A DNA stretch of 64,000 nt from positions 124,001 through 188,000 of the forward strand of contig NZ_JNFC01000001.1 of NCBI RefSeq assembly GCF_000756385.1, read 5' to 3'. The translations under genes and the position numbers were made by a program. The DNA comes from Sphingopyxis sp. LC363 (GTDB lineage Bacteria; Pseudomonadota; Alphaproteobacteria; Sphingomonadales; Sphingomonadaceae). Positions within the stretch are counted from its first letter, which is position 1. Each line of letters starts with the position of its first letter. The notes beneath the pieces were generated by a model. It had not been told where the DNA came from. It saw nothing but the letters and a program-made list of their open reading frames with translations, and did no database searches. Below are positions 1 through 7,597 of this stretch, piece after piece.

Positions 1-7
1 CGCTCGC

Positions 8-904
8 TTAGTCGACGCTCCATGGCAAGGACCGGTAAAATCCATCGACGGAAGCAAAGCATTCATCAAAATCGGGCAATTCGCCGATTTCGATCGCGAG
101 CGTATCCCATTCCTTGCGCGCGCGTTCCTTGATTTCGGCCCTCGAAAGTGCCTCCGAATCGGGTTCGATCGCCCGCGCCTTGCTCTTCTCGCAGAGCGTG
201 TCCAGCAAGGTCTGCTTCTCCTCATCGTCGAGCGTGAAACAGGCCAGCAGCGAAGCGATGTCATATATGTCCTGCCGGCGATTACGATTGCGGATCTCTT
301 GCTGAAGGAGCGCGCGCAGCTTTTCTGCTATGAGATCGATGAGCGAATAGGCGCGAAAGGTTTCGCCACTCTCGCCAAGCCTTATGAGCTGGATCGCGTT
401 TACCGGTTCGCGAAAACTGATATCGACGTCGAGGATCGTCGGCGAGCGCCCGGCGCGGAACTTCGCCTCCTGCGGAGCGCCGCGCCGCGCGTAACCGATC
501 CGCAGGCTAAGCGCAGGTCCCCGCGCTTTCTCGAACATCTGTTCCGACGGCATGAAGCGCGAGCTTTGCACCGCGCACAGGATGTCAGGATAGCCGAGGC
601 GCGCCGCGGCGCGAGGGAGAGCTTCGCTCAGCGCGGCCTTGAGCGCGTCCACGGTTTCGCTCGTCGGATCGCTGATCGCGGTGAGATCGACATCGCCCGT
701 CTGGCGGGGGCTCTCATAGACGACCCCCATCAGGATGCCGCCCTTGAGGAATATCTCATGCGCGAAGGGCGTCGTCATTCCGAGCGCAGCGAGGAATATC
801 TCGGTGACCTGCCGCTCGAGATAGGCTTCGGGATCAGCTTTCGCCTTTTCGATCCATTGGTCGATGTCGACGGTACAGCTTTCGATTTCGACCGGATCAG
901 ACAT
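8..904 (-). CDS. AbiEii/AbiGii-type nucleotidyltransferase toxin
   Basis: A 298-residue protein of the AbiEii/AbiGii nucleotidyltransferase toxin family, the toxin half of type IV AbiE systems, which block growth during phage infection. Visible motifs are the family's KGG (FLKGGILM) followed by TGDVDL, which carries the metal-binding D-x-D. A helical C-terminal half follows, as expected. I chose the ATG at 904 rather than the longer frame because it overlaps the last 8 bases of the upstream antitoxin gene, a typical coupled toxin-antitoxin layout, and because the upstream extension (RSAGRAACSS...) is low in family character. Family assignment is firm; activity against phage is inferred from the family. 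Confidence 0.85.
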   Translation of the reverse strand: MSDPVEIESCTVDIDQWIEKAKADPEAYLERQVTEIFLAALGMTTPFAHEIFLKGGILMGVVYESPRQTGDVDLTAISDPTSETVDALKAALSEALPRAAARLGYPDILCAVQSSRFMPSEQMFEKARGPALSLRIGYARRGAPQEAKFRAGRSPTILDVDISFREPVNAIQLIRLGESGETFRAYSLIDLIAEKLRALLQQEIRNRNRRQDIYDIASLLACFTLDDEEKQTLLDTLCEKSKARAIEPDSEALSRAEIKERARKEWDTLAIEIGELPDFDECFASVDGFYRSLPWSVD

Positions 905-1817
905 TGAGTGACAGCATCCACTTCTCTGAAAACTCGCTGGCGAAGGGTTCGCCGGCGACGAGCACGCGGCTCGACCCGCGCTGCGCAAGCGCCAACCACG
1001 CCGCGATGCGGGAATCGGTTACGCCCAAACGTTCGTCGAGGATATAACCGGCGCGGACCTTGAGGATCGGCTTAGTTGCTCCGTCGATCGTTGTCAGGAC
1101 ATCGTCCAGATAGGTGCGGACATGCTCCGACCAGATCTCCAATATATGCGCCATACCTCCGCAGCGCGCAGGCTCATCCAACATATCGAGGAAGGTCTGG
1201 CCGATCGTCGCGATGCGCGCGAGGCTGCCCTTGATCGCAACATGCTCGCCCACATGCTTGGTCGAGAGAATTTCGAGGCGGCGGCCGCGAACGCTCGCCG
1301 GATGGCGCACCGCCGTAGGCCGCTCGGCCGGACCGCTGAGCCCGTCGAGGTCATTGTCGAGCCGGATATTGCCGCTTGGAGTCTCGGCCTTGACGAGCTG
1401 CCGCTTCAGCGCAGCCGTGGGCTCGGTCAGGAACAGCGCTTCGGGACGGCGATTGGTGAGGCCGTAGCGCTGCATCGCCGACATATGCGAAATATAGCAA
1501 TAGGGATCGACAGAGCAGGCGATATCCTCGGCGGCGGCATCGGACTTGCTCATCACGCGGTAGAGCGGATGATAGTCATTGTCGCTGCGGATGATCCCCT
1601 CGGCCACAAGCAACGCGCGCGTACGGCGGAAAATATCGTGGTTCGGCTTGTCGCCGCGAAGATAACGTGCGTCGCCATCCTTATAAATGCGTGTCAGGAT
1701 AGCGAAAATCTCGTAGTTTGAGAGGACCGGCTTGTCCTGAGCGTCCAAACGACGCGCCAGCGATTCGGCAAGATTGGTCATCCGCTTGCGCAGCTGAAAG
1801 GGCCGGGCCGCTTCCAT
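897..1817 (-). CDS. AbiEi-type antitoxin / transcriptional regulator
   Basis: A 306-residue protein immediately upstream of, and overlapping, the AbiEii-type toxin. Size, position and composition fit the AbiEi-like antitoxin family: an N-terminal winged-helix segment (about residues 20-75, NYEIFAILTRIYK... then RTRALLVAEGIIR) that binds its own promoter, and a C-terminal domain needed for antitoxicity. The ATG at 1817 is chosen because a near-ideal ribosome site, GGTAGGAGG, lies just upstream. Longer starts would run through the palindrome at 1826-1868. Autoregulation is suggested by that palindrome and its partner at 1911-1957. No recognisable C-terminal catalytic motif is seen. Confidence 0.75.
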   Translation of the reverse strand: MEAARPFQLRKRMTNLAESLARRLDAQDKPVLSNYEIFAILTRIYKDGDARYLRGDKPNHDIFRRTRALLVAEGIIRSDNDYHPLYRVMSKSDAAAEDIACSVDPYCYISHMSAMQRYGLTNRRPEALFLTEPTAALKRQLVKAETPSGNIRLDNDLDGLSGPAERPTAVRHPASVRGRRLEILSTKHVGEHVAIKGSLARIATIGQTFLDMLDEPARCGGMAHILEIWSEHVRTYLDDVLTTIDGATKPILKVRAGYILDERLGVTDSRIAAWLALAQRGSSRVLVAGEPFASEFSEKWMLSLNV

Positions 1818-1825
1818 TTTACCTC

Positions 1826-1868
1826 CTACCATATACCCTATGTCCTTAGGACATAGGGTATATGGTAG
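1826..1868. promoter_or_regulatory. Perfect palindrome, proximal to abiEi-like gene
   Basis: A 43-base perfect inverted repeat with 21-base arms around a single central T (1847). It begins just upstream of the ribosome site of the AbiEi-like gene. The inner half-site CCTATGTCCT is shared with a second palindrome 87 bases away. It may be an AbiEi operator, an RNA hairpin near the ribosome site, or both. Known AbiEi proteins bind paired inverted repeats in their promoters, which fits. Confidence 0.7.
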
Positions 1869-1910
1869 GACATAAAAAGTCAAGCCTCTCCGCCGGGATT
1901 GACTTTCATA

Positions 1911-1957
1911 CAGTGCCGTTTATCCTATGTCCTTAGGACATAGGATAAACGGCACTG
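1911..1957. promoter_or_regulatory. Perfect palindrome, distal to abiEi-like gene
   Basis: A 47-base perfect inverted repeat with 23-base arms around T1934. The central 21 bases are identical to the centre of the 1826-1868 palindrome while the outer arms differ (CAGTGCCGTTTAT versus ACCATATAC). Conservation of the core only points to a protein-binding site rather than a copied hairpin. It lies in the divergent region between the AbiEi-like gene and the HU gene, so it might affect both. Confidence 0.65.
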
Positions 1958-2172
1958 CTCCAAACTTTACCCATAGTGACGCGGAAGATCGGCGAAATGC
2001 CCCATTGAAACCCATCGCGCCCACCTCTCTAGCCAAATTCGCAGCCGGCTTTGACTGGTTCCTGATATGCCTGCTGGCGCGGTGCAATTTTCTAAAGGTA
2101 AGTGCCATTTCCTGAGTGACTGGAATGCTTGGTGCGGCTAGGCGGCCGTGAAATCTGATTCAGGAGGACCTA

Positions 2173-2448
2173 ATGAACAACTCTGATCTCGCCGAGGCAA
2201 TCGCGACCGAGCATGGCGTTTCGAAGGCTGATGCTCGCAAGCTCGTCGATGGTGTTTTCGCCGCTATTGCAGATGCCGCCGCCAACGGCGAAGAAATCTC
2301 GCTGAATGGGTTCGGCAAATTCAAGGTAAAGGCGAGCCCGGCGCGTGAGGGACGCAATCCTTCCACCGGTGCGACGATCCAGATCGCCGCTTCGAAGAAA
2401 CTTACCTTCGCGGCCGCGAAGGCCGTCAAGGACAAGCTCAACGGCTGA
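2173..2448 (+). CDS. HU-family DNA-binding protein
   Basis: A 91-residue HU/IHF-family protein, the usual length. It shows the N-terminal helical dimer part, the GFGKF turn, and the family signature GRNPSTGATIQI in the DNA-clasping arm (about residues 60-71). It bends and compacts DNA as a dimer. A strong AGGAGG ribosome site lies 5 bases before the ATG. It sits in the mobile island beside abortive-infection genes, so it is probably an accessory copy that may support recombination or gene control of the element rather than the main chromosomal HU. Confidence 0.93.
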   Translation: MNNSDLAEAIATEHGVSKADARKLVDGVFAAIADAAANGEEISLNGFGKFKVKASPAREGRNPSTGATIQIAASKKLTFAAAKAVKDKLNG

Positions 2449-2627
2449 CTGCGAGAATCGCACTGATTATCAGTCCGCTCTTCCTCCACGGCGGCGGTGT
2501 TCCGTCGCGGATTTTGTGAGGCCGATTTCTGTATGTTGGGCCTCGCTAATAATACAGCCTACAACTTGTTGTGGACTCGGTGTGCCAGATATGATTCACC
2601 GGCGAAGCGGGTTTAGGGGAGGACGCT

Positions 2628-3041
2628 GTGGGGGGATCTGCGGCCGTTGCGGCAATGGAATATCGAGGACCGGACGTGGCATTTGAGCAGAGCTACCAGG
2701 AACGCGTTGCGGACTGGCTGCATGAATGCTTCGGCTCCGAGGTCGCGTCGTCGAAGCTCGAACGGACCCACCGTTTTCTCGAAGAAGCTCTCGAACTGGC
2801 GCAGGCGGGCGGGTGCTCGCGCGCTGACGCGCTTGCCCTTGTCGATTATGTCTATTCGCGGCCAGTCGGCGACGTCAGCGCCGAGACGGGCGGCGTCCTC
2901 GTCACGCTTGCAGGAATGGCCGAGGCGTACGAGATCGAAATGGCCGCTGCCGGCGAGACCGAACTGGCCCGCAATCAGGCCCGCACTTCTGAGATTCGCG
3001 AAAAGCGCGCGCGCAAGCTCCGCAATTCGCCGTTGCCGTAA
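2628..3041 (+). CDS. MazG-like all-alpha NTP pyrophosphohydrolase-family protein
   Basis: A 137-residue mostly helical protein. The stretch HRFLEEALELAQ carries an E-E-x-x-E metal-binding pattern of all-alpha NTP pyrophosphohydrolases, and SAETGGVLVTLAGMAEAYEIEM resembles the second half of the fold as found in phage and island proteins annotated as MazG-like. Such enzymes hydrolyse (d)NTPs to monophosphates. The GTG at 2628 is preferred because AGGGGAGG lies 5 bases upstream; an ATG at 2655 is the alternative. It is followed closely by the HigB-like gene. The second acidic motif (ExxD) is not clear, so activity is uncertain. Confidence 0.55.
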   Translation: MGGSAAVAAMEYRGPDVAFEQSYQERVADWLHECFGSEVASSKLERTHRFLEEALELAQAGGCSRADALALVDYVYSRPVGDVSAETGGVLVTLAGMAEAYEIEMAAAGETELARNQARTSEIREKRARKLRNSPLP

Positions 3042-3068
3042 CGGGCGTGACGGCGCGAGGATTAGACG

Positions 3069-3368
3069 GTGCTGGTTGTTTCGTACCAAAGCCGCGAGCT
3101 AGCAGACCGATGCACCAAGCTGGAGGCTGCGCAGCAATGGCTTGGCGCCACCGAAGCGCAGGCGCTGATCGACTTGATCGCCGATCTCGAGGCGTTCTCC
3201 AATGCGGACGAAGCGATAAATTTCTGGGCAGCCACTATAGATGGCGGGGCGTTAGTTATGATAGATTTTAGCCGAAAGCATCGTGCCGTCCTGCGTCCGC
3301 TTGGCAACGCGCCATTTGATTGGACCCAAGTTCGACGCTTGATGCTTGTCGAAATTGTGGAGTTGTGA
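3069..3368 (+). CDS. higB: HigB-like (RelE-superfamily) toxin
   Basis: A 99-residue protein with the layout of HigB-type toxins that come with long HigA-ImmA antitoxins: an N-terminal FSTRKLA-like segment (here YQSRELADRC), a central helix pair, then strands ending HRAVLRPL...FDWTQVRRLMLVEIVEL. This C-terminal pattern matches that branch, which cuts mRNA on the ribosome. It starts with GTG and stops 2 bases before the next gene, so the pair is co-translated with toxin first, as usual for higBA. The call rests on pattern and gene order, not on a catalytic motif. Confidence 0.65.
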   Translation: MLVVSYQSRELADRCTKLEAAQQWLGATEAQALIDLIADLEAFSNADEAINFWAATIDGGALVMIDFSRKHRAVLRPLGNAPFDWTQVRRLMLVEIVEL

Positions 3369-3370
3369 CG

Positions 3371-4471
3371 ATGGACACGGCCACATCTCAATCTGATTGG
3401 TTTTCGCGCCCGGGCGACAGTCTTTTGGCGGCCATGCAGCGCAAGAAAGTCGCGCCTTCGGCCGTGGCAGGGAGGCTTTCGGGAGGCATGGAGCAGCTTC
3501 GCGCCTTGCTTGCTGGCACAGCAGAAATTGATGAGCCCGCTGCCGCTGTAATCGGCGATCTAGTTGGCGGCTCGGTCCATTTCTGGCTGATGCGTCAGAA
3601 AAATTATAACCGCGATCTCGAACGGGCGATCGCAGCAGTTCCCGAGGCCGAAGCGAAGGTGTGGCTTGCATCGATCCCGGCCCCCGGACCGGCTGCTCGT
3701 GGAAAGCTCGACGAGGCTAAACTCCATGCGGAGCTCCGCAGGCGCCTCGCCTTTTTTGGCGTTGGAACTCTTGGCGCTTGGCAGTGCAAATACGGCCGTG
3801 ACCGCGACACGACGCGGTTTCGCAAATCGACGAAGCTATCTTCCGATGATGGCGCGATTTCGCTTTGGTTAAGGCAGGGTGAGTTGACTGCTGCTCTCGC
3901 CGAAACCGCGCCTTGGAATCCGGCCGCTCTTGAAGAGCGGATGGCGGATATCAAGCGCCTCTCGCGGATTAGCCGTCCGGCGCGCTTTTTGCCGCTATTG
4001 AAAGCGCTTCTTGCTGAAGCGGGCGTTGCGCTCGTCGTGCAGCGGGCACCGAGCGAGTGCAAGGCCAGCGGCGCGAGCCGCCTTATCACGCCCGAGCGCG
4101 CGATGATTCTTTTAAGTTTCCGCTTCCGGTCAGACGAGCAGTTCTGGTTCACCCTCTTCCACGAGATAGGCCATCTTCTGCTTCACGGCGCGCAGCCGTT
4201 CGTCGATGAAGAGGGGATGGCGGAAGACGAATGCGAACGCGAGGCCAACGCCTTCGCGGCCGACCTGATAGTGCCGCAACACCGGCAGGCTGAGTTCGAC
4301 GCGCTCGGAACGCGCTACAAGGACATCACACGTTACGCGGTCGCGGTCGAAGTCGCGCCGGGCCTCGTGCTGGGTCAGTTGAACCACCGGGGTCTTCCGC
4401 GCAACCGGCTGACCTTCCTGCGCAGGATATGGTCCTGGGCTGAGATCGACGAAGCGATTGCTAGCCTTTGA
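3371..4471 (+). CDS. higA: HigA-like antitoxin fused to ImmA/IrrE metallopeptidase domain
   Basis: A 366-residue two-domain protein. The N-terminal third has helix-turn-helix character like HigA antitoxins (SAVAGRLSGGMEQLRALLAG, then SVHFWLMRQKNYNRDL). The C-terminal half is an ImmA/IrrE zinc metallopeptidase domain: the motif HEIGHLLLHG (H264, E265, H268) and a downstream glutamate in ECEREANAFAADLIVP. Related proteins act as repressor-antitoxins or cleave repressors in phage and island switches. The ATG at 3371 is chosen over the upstream TTG at 3320 because it follows the toxin stop by 2 bases. Its 3' end overlaps, tail to tail, the gene at 4461-5384 by 11 bases. Confidence 0.8.
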   Translation: MDTATSQSDWFSRPGDSLLAAMQRKKVAPSAVAGRLSGGMEQLRALLAGTAEIDEPAAAVIGDLVGGSVHFWLMRQKNYNRDLERAIAAVPEAEAKVWLASIPAPGPAARGKLDEAKLHAELRRRLAFFGVGTLGAWQCKYGRDRDTTRFRKSTKLSSDDGAISLWLRQGELTAALAETAPWNPAALEERMADIKRLSRISRPARFLPLLKALLAEAGVALVVQRAPSECKASGASRLITPERAMILLSFRFRSDEQFWFTLFHEIGHLLLHGAQPFVDEEGMAEDECEREANAFAADLIVPQHRQAEFDALGTRYKDITRYAVAVEVAPGLVLGQLNHRGLPRNRLTFLRRIWSWAEIDEAIASL

Positions 4472-5384
4472 AGTGAACGAACAACGCGGGCGATTTTTGC
4501 CAATTGCAGAGCGCGTCCTCCATCACTTCCATTCCAACGCCGATGTGTTGGTCGAGCTGATCGAGCCACATTTGGACCGCGGCATCGGACGCGTTTCCGT
4601 TGCGATCGTTCTGGAATAGAAGACGGGCGCCGCCGGCAGGCCCCGTCGCGCCCTTGAGGTAAGCCGTGCCCGCCGACGCCGGGACAAGCCCGTAGCGTCC
4701 GAGCATTGACACCCAGTCGAAGCGGCCTAAGCGACCGAAGCCGTTCACCGGTAACGCTCGATAGAATTTGTCGAAGATCGCATGTGGATCGTTGCCGGCC
4801 TCCAAAACGAGCCCGGCGAAATGCTGCTGGTGCCCCCCGCCCTGCTGAACCCAGGCGACATAGGTCTCAACCGCTGGCCCCATCGCGCGACGAGCGTTCG
4901 GCCGCAAGCTCTCATACTTGCGGTGATTGCCGAACTTGCCGCCGATAGCCTGCCAATTTGCGGCAAGCCAAGCAGTGAATTGCTGCGGCGCTGCGCTAAC
5001 CGTCGCCCAGTCCCAACGTCCGTTCCCCAGCCGCCCATAGACCTGTTTCAGGCGAGTCCAGCCGCTGTCCTCAGGCTTCGCAAAATAGACCATTAGGAAT
5101 ATCAGCCAAGCGGCTTCGTCTAGCTGGCCGGTTTGCAGGAGGTGCACGATACCGAGCTCGGCCTCGAAAGCGGCGTTGTGCGGATTGGCTCGATTGGCTG
5201 CGATCGGACCGCGATTCTGAATGACCCGGAAATATTCCTCGCGCCGCAGACTGGCGACGAACTGACGGCTCAGCGTTTCCTTCTCGATATTGGAAATCAG
5301 TCCGGCCATCGGCACGGTCTGCGCGGCGGCGGTCAGCCCATTGAAAATCTGAACCCTCTTTTTTTCCCAGCTTGGCCACTTCAT
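4461..5384 (-). CDS. Alpha-glutamyl/putrescinyl thymine pyrophosphorylase-like protein (clade 3 type)
   Basis: A 307-residue protein resembling the aGPT-PPlase clade 3 family, defined computationally in phage and bacterial base-modification operons. Recognised features are the C-terminal segments GRLGRFDWVSMLGRYG, AYLKGATGPAGGARLLF and ALCNWQKSP. The founding members are thought to act on pyrophosphorylated 5-hydroxymethyl-pyrimidines in DNA, replacing the pyrophosphate with an amino group donor. Its start codon overlaps the stop of the upstream thymidylate-synthase-like gene (ATGA), so the two are translationally coupled and very likely work in one pathway. I recognise the family from memory of sequence pattern; the chemistry here is inferred. 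Confidence 0.6.
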   Translation of the reverse strand: MKWPSWEKKRVQIFNGLTAAAQTVPMAGLISNIEKETLSRQFVASLRREEYFRVIQNRGPIAANRANPHNAAFEAELGIVHLLQTGQLDEAAWLIFLMVYFAKPEDSGWTRLKQVYGRLGNGRWDWATVSAAPQQFTAWLAANWQAIGGKFGNHRKYESLRPNARRAMGPAVETYVAWVQQGGGHQQHFAGLVLEAGNDPHAIFDKFYRALPVNGFGRLGRFDWVSMLGRYGLVPASAGTAYLKGATGPAGGARLLFQNDRNGNASDAAVQMWLDQLDQHIGVGMEVMEDALCNWQKSPALFVHFKG

Positions 5385-6370
5385 GTCTTCTCTTCCGCTT
5401 CTCTCGCGAGTTTCGCGATCCGTCGGTCGCGCAGATCATCGATATAGGTGCCGTAGCTACGGTTCCCAAGCTGTGCCGTGATCGCGTCTAGCTTTGACGG
5501 ATCGGCCGTGAAATGCGCTTGTACGAGCCGCATCAAGTCGGCCCAATAGTCCGGAAGCGTCCCGATGGCCTCTCCAGCCGCTTCGTGACCGGTGCGGATC
5601 ATTTCTTCAACCCTTAGCACCTCAGGGACGATTAAGAAGGGATCTCCGGCCGGCATTTCCTGCATTTGAGCAAGGCTGTGATGCCCCTCTTTAACATAGT
5701 TGGCGGCCCTATTCTCATGCTTGTCGTAGAGGTGGAAACTACCAACCATCTGCAGATACTCCCCGACATCGACGTTGAGGCGACGGGCCATCATTTCTTG
5801 GAGCATCGTGAAGCAAAAAACATCATGCGGCAGCCCCAAGTAGGCGTCGTTCGATCGCAGGGACGCCATCAGATGTAGGCGGCCATCACGGATGAAGAAT
5901 TGCAGGCTGGTGGTACATGGCACTTCATTGTCGGTTTCGAGGTCCCTCGCCGCATAGATCTGAATGACCGCGCGTCGAGTGTTCGGTTTCCTCTCCAGCA
6001 GTTTGATGACACCTTCTATCTGATCGAGTCCGTGCCGCGAATAAATCCGCGGGCCGTAGGCACCGTTGATTGCTCCGGTTTCATCGATCTCGTCTTCATA
6101 CGCCGAAATATAGGCGGTGATGAAGGCGACATCGTCGGATTTCGTTAGATACCAGAGAAACTCGCCGAGAGCGCTGAAGGGCAAACCACGATTGGCTGAT
6201 CGACTCAACCGAGCGCGCGGATGTGCGATACGCAGGCCAACGCCAATGATCTCCTTATTGGGACCGCGCGTGCCAACGTTCGGCAAGCCCGATGCCTGCA
6301 ACCGGTTGTAGGCTTCGATGAGTATCTCATCGAGGCTGTCGCCCTGAATATCCACCCCCGTCTCCCTCAT
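5381..6370 (-). CDS. Thymidylate synthase-fold pyrimidine hydroxymethylase (predicted)
   Basis: A 329-residue ThyA-fold protein. Conserved catalytic residues are E70, R132-R133, the nucleophile C152 in VPCTTSLQF, R172 and D175 in LRSNDAYLG, and H213/Y215 in SFHLYDKH. The asparagine that selects dUMP in ThyA (E. coli N177, in LPFN) is replaced by aspartate (D183 in LPHDV), as in T4 dCMP hydroxymethylase. His147 of ThyA is replaced by Thr. It is therefore better called a candidate dCMP (or dUMP) hydroxymethylase than a housekeeping thymidylate synthase. The ATG at 6370 lacks a ribosome site; a GTG at 6355 with AGGGAG upstream is a good alternative start. Confidence 0.75.
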   Translation of the reverse strand: MRETGVDIQGDSLDEILIEAYNRLQASGLPNVGTRGPNKEIIGVGLRIAHPRARLSRSANRGLPFSALGEFLWYLTKSDDVAFITAYISAYEDEIDETGAINGAYGPRIYSRHGLDQIEGVIKLLERKPNTRRAVIQIYAARDLETDNEVPCTTSLQFFIRDGRLHLMASLRSNDAYLGLPHDVFCFTMLQEMMARRLNVDVGEYLQMVGSFHLYDKHENRAANYVKEGHHSLAQMQEMPAGDPFLIVPEVLRVEEMIRTGHEAAGEAIGTLPDYWADLMRLVQAHFTADPSKLDAITAQLGNRSYGTYIDDLRDRRIAKLAREAEEKT

Positions 6371-6437
6371 CGCAATTTCGCTGGATACGTTGGGCTCCTG
6401 CGGCTTGCCCGCAAGACTTTATGCCAAATCGGGGCAA

Positions 6438-6443
6438 ATTATA
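6438..6443 (-). promoter_or_regulatory. Candidate -10 element upstream of the ThyA-fold gene
   Basis: TATAAT on the minus strand in the 229-base gap between the sigma-factor gene and the ThyA-fold gene, in an AT-richer stretch. No good -35 hexamer stands 16-18 bases upstream (GGCCAG), so the promoter may need an activator or the neighbouring ECF sigma factor. Weak evidence. Confidence 0.25.
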
Positions 6444-6599
6444 CGGCATTTCTCGATGCCCTGGCCAATGCGCGGGCCATCTCTTGCTATGAGGCGCGTG
6501 GCTGCCGGCAATCACGCAGATGCCGTTGTCCGCTGTTAGTTCACATCGGGATGGTCGTAATGGCCGAAATCGAGCGCAAAGCCATCAAATGCCGATAGA

Positions 6600-7109
6600 T
6601 TATTCCAGTCTTGCAGCAGCACGCCGACACCGAGCCAAGGCCCGCATCATATGGTATTCAACGCCTTTGTCACCGACGCCGAGCTGGTCCGCAATTGCAC
6701 GATACGACATGCCTTTGAGTCGATGCATCAAGAATATCCGCCGCGTTCGCCTCGGCAGAGCTAGTAGCGCTCGTCGATAGGCTGCTCGAAGCTCTTGCCC
6801 CTCGATCTTCCATTCCTGTTCCGGTGAGAGTGGCGCATCGCGCGCCTCGTCCAGCGGGTAAAGCATGCACCCCTTTCGGTACCATGTCCGCGCCCGGTTG
6901 ATCACCAGATTGCGAGCCGTCCTCGTCAAATAGCCATTGGGATTTTCGAGACTTTCGAACACCCCGCTTCGCAGCACACAGGTAAATGCCTCCTGCACGA
7001 GGTCCAGAGCTTCATCACGCCCAACTTTCCTCCGGAAGAAATGGAACATCCGATCATGCTGCGCCCTGTAGAATGCTTCGAACGTGGGGTAGGGTCCCGC
7101 GGCGGTCAT
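6600..7109 (-). CDS. ECF-family RNA polymerase sigma factor
   Basis: A 169-residue extracytoplasmic-function sigma factor. Region 2 spans about residues 8-75 (FEAFYRAQHDRMFHFFRRKVGRDEA... then NGYLTRTARNLVINRAR), and region 4 about residues 113-165 (LPRRTRRIFLMHRLKGMSYRAIADQLG), which has the helix-turn-helix contacting the -35 element. It looks most like the FecI-type group. No anti-sigma factor or TonB receptor is adjacent, which is unusual for that group. Its ATG overlaps the stop of the upstream nucleotidyltransferase-like gene (ATGA), implying coupled synthesis. It may drive the downstream base-modification pair, but this is only positional. Confidence 0.9.
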   Translation of the reverse strand: MTAAGPYPTFEAFYRAQHDRMFHFFRRKVGRDEALDLVQEAFTCVLRSGVFESLENPNGYLTRTARNLVINRARTWYRKGCMLYPLDEARDAPLSPEQEWKIEGQELRAAYRRALLALPRRTRRIFLMHRLKGMSYRAIADQLGVGDKGVEYHMMRALARCRRAAARLE

Positions 7110-7597
7110 GGCCGGTCTCCCTCGCGCTCGCGGGTGGGCAGCGGCGCATCGCGCGACGCACGATAGAGGGTGATCCCGCCCTCGATCCGATCGAGAATGA
7201 AGGTGTCGCGCTCGGCCTTTGCGGCGCGGATGTCGGACTTCGAGTAAATCCCGACATCGACGGCACAGCGATTGCCAAGCTCGCGGTCAATGGTCGCACG
7301 CGCGCGGCGCCAACAACGCTCGTCGGCAAAGAGCGGATGATTGACGAAGACCCAGAATTCATAATCGGAAAATTCGATCGTCCGGCTGTCTTCGTACCAG
7401 GATCGCCGCGCATAGGGACCGATCAGGATGACGCGCTTGATGCGTCCGGGCTCGGGCGCCTGAACCTGCGAGGAGTCGAACAGGCCGCGCAGGATGCGGG
7501 TGATCCGTTCGATTTCGCGCTGTTTGCGACGGATGAGATGGCCGACGCGCGCCATCACGACTTCGCGCGCGTAAACGTCGGTTGTTGGGGGTGTCAT
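7106..7597 (-). CDS. Degenerate MNT-type nucleotidyltransferase-domain protein
   Basis: A 163-residue protein clearly related to the N-terminal half of the next gene upstream: both have an RKQREIERI/AKQRELERI helix, a nucleotidyltransferase core and a final G-ITLY/G-IALY strand. In this copy the active site is altered. The usual G-S is G-P (LIGPYARRSW) and the D-x-D is D-x-E (SDYEFWVFV), so catalysis may be lost or changed. There is no HEPN domain. It ends inside the start of the sigma-factor gene (ATGA). The ATG at 7597 is chosen as the first one giving the full helix; a start at 7555 is possible. Confidence 0.7.
   Translation of the reverse strand: MTPPTTDVYAREVVMARVGHLIRRKQREIERITRILRGLFDSSQVQAPEPGRIKRVILIGPYARRSWYEDSRTIEFSDYEFWVFVNHPLFADERCWRRARATIDRELGNRCAVDVGIYSKSDIRAAKAERDTFILDRIEGGITLYRASRDAPLPTREREGDRP

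Noticed and set aside
1826-1957. The twin palindromes as ends of an insertion sequence
   Set aside because: Each is a self-contained palindrome and no transposase lies between them (only 42 bases).
5381-6370. Housekeeping thymidylate synthase (thyA)
   Set aside because: The dUMP-selecting Asn is Asp, the usual C-terminal tail is missing, and the gene is coupled to a base-modification-like gene in a mobile island.
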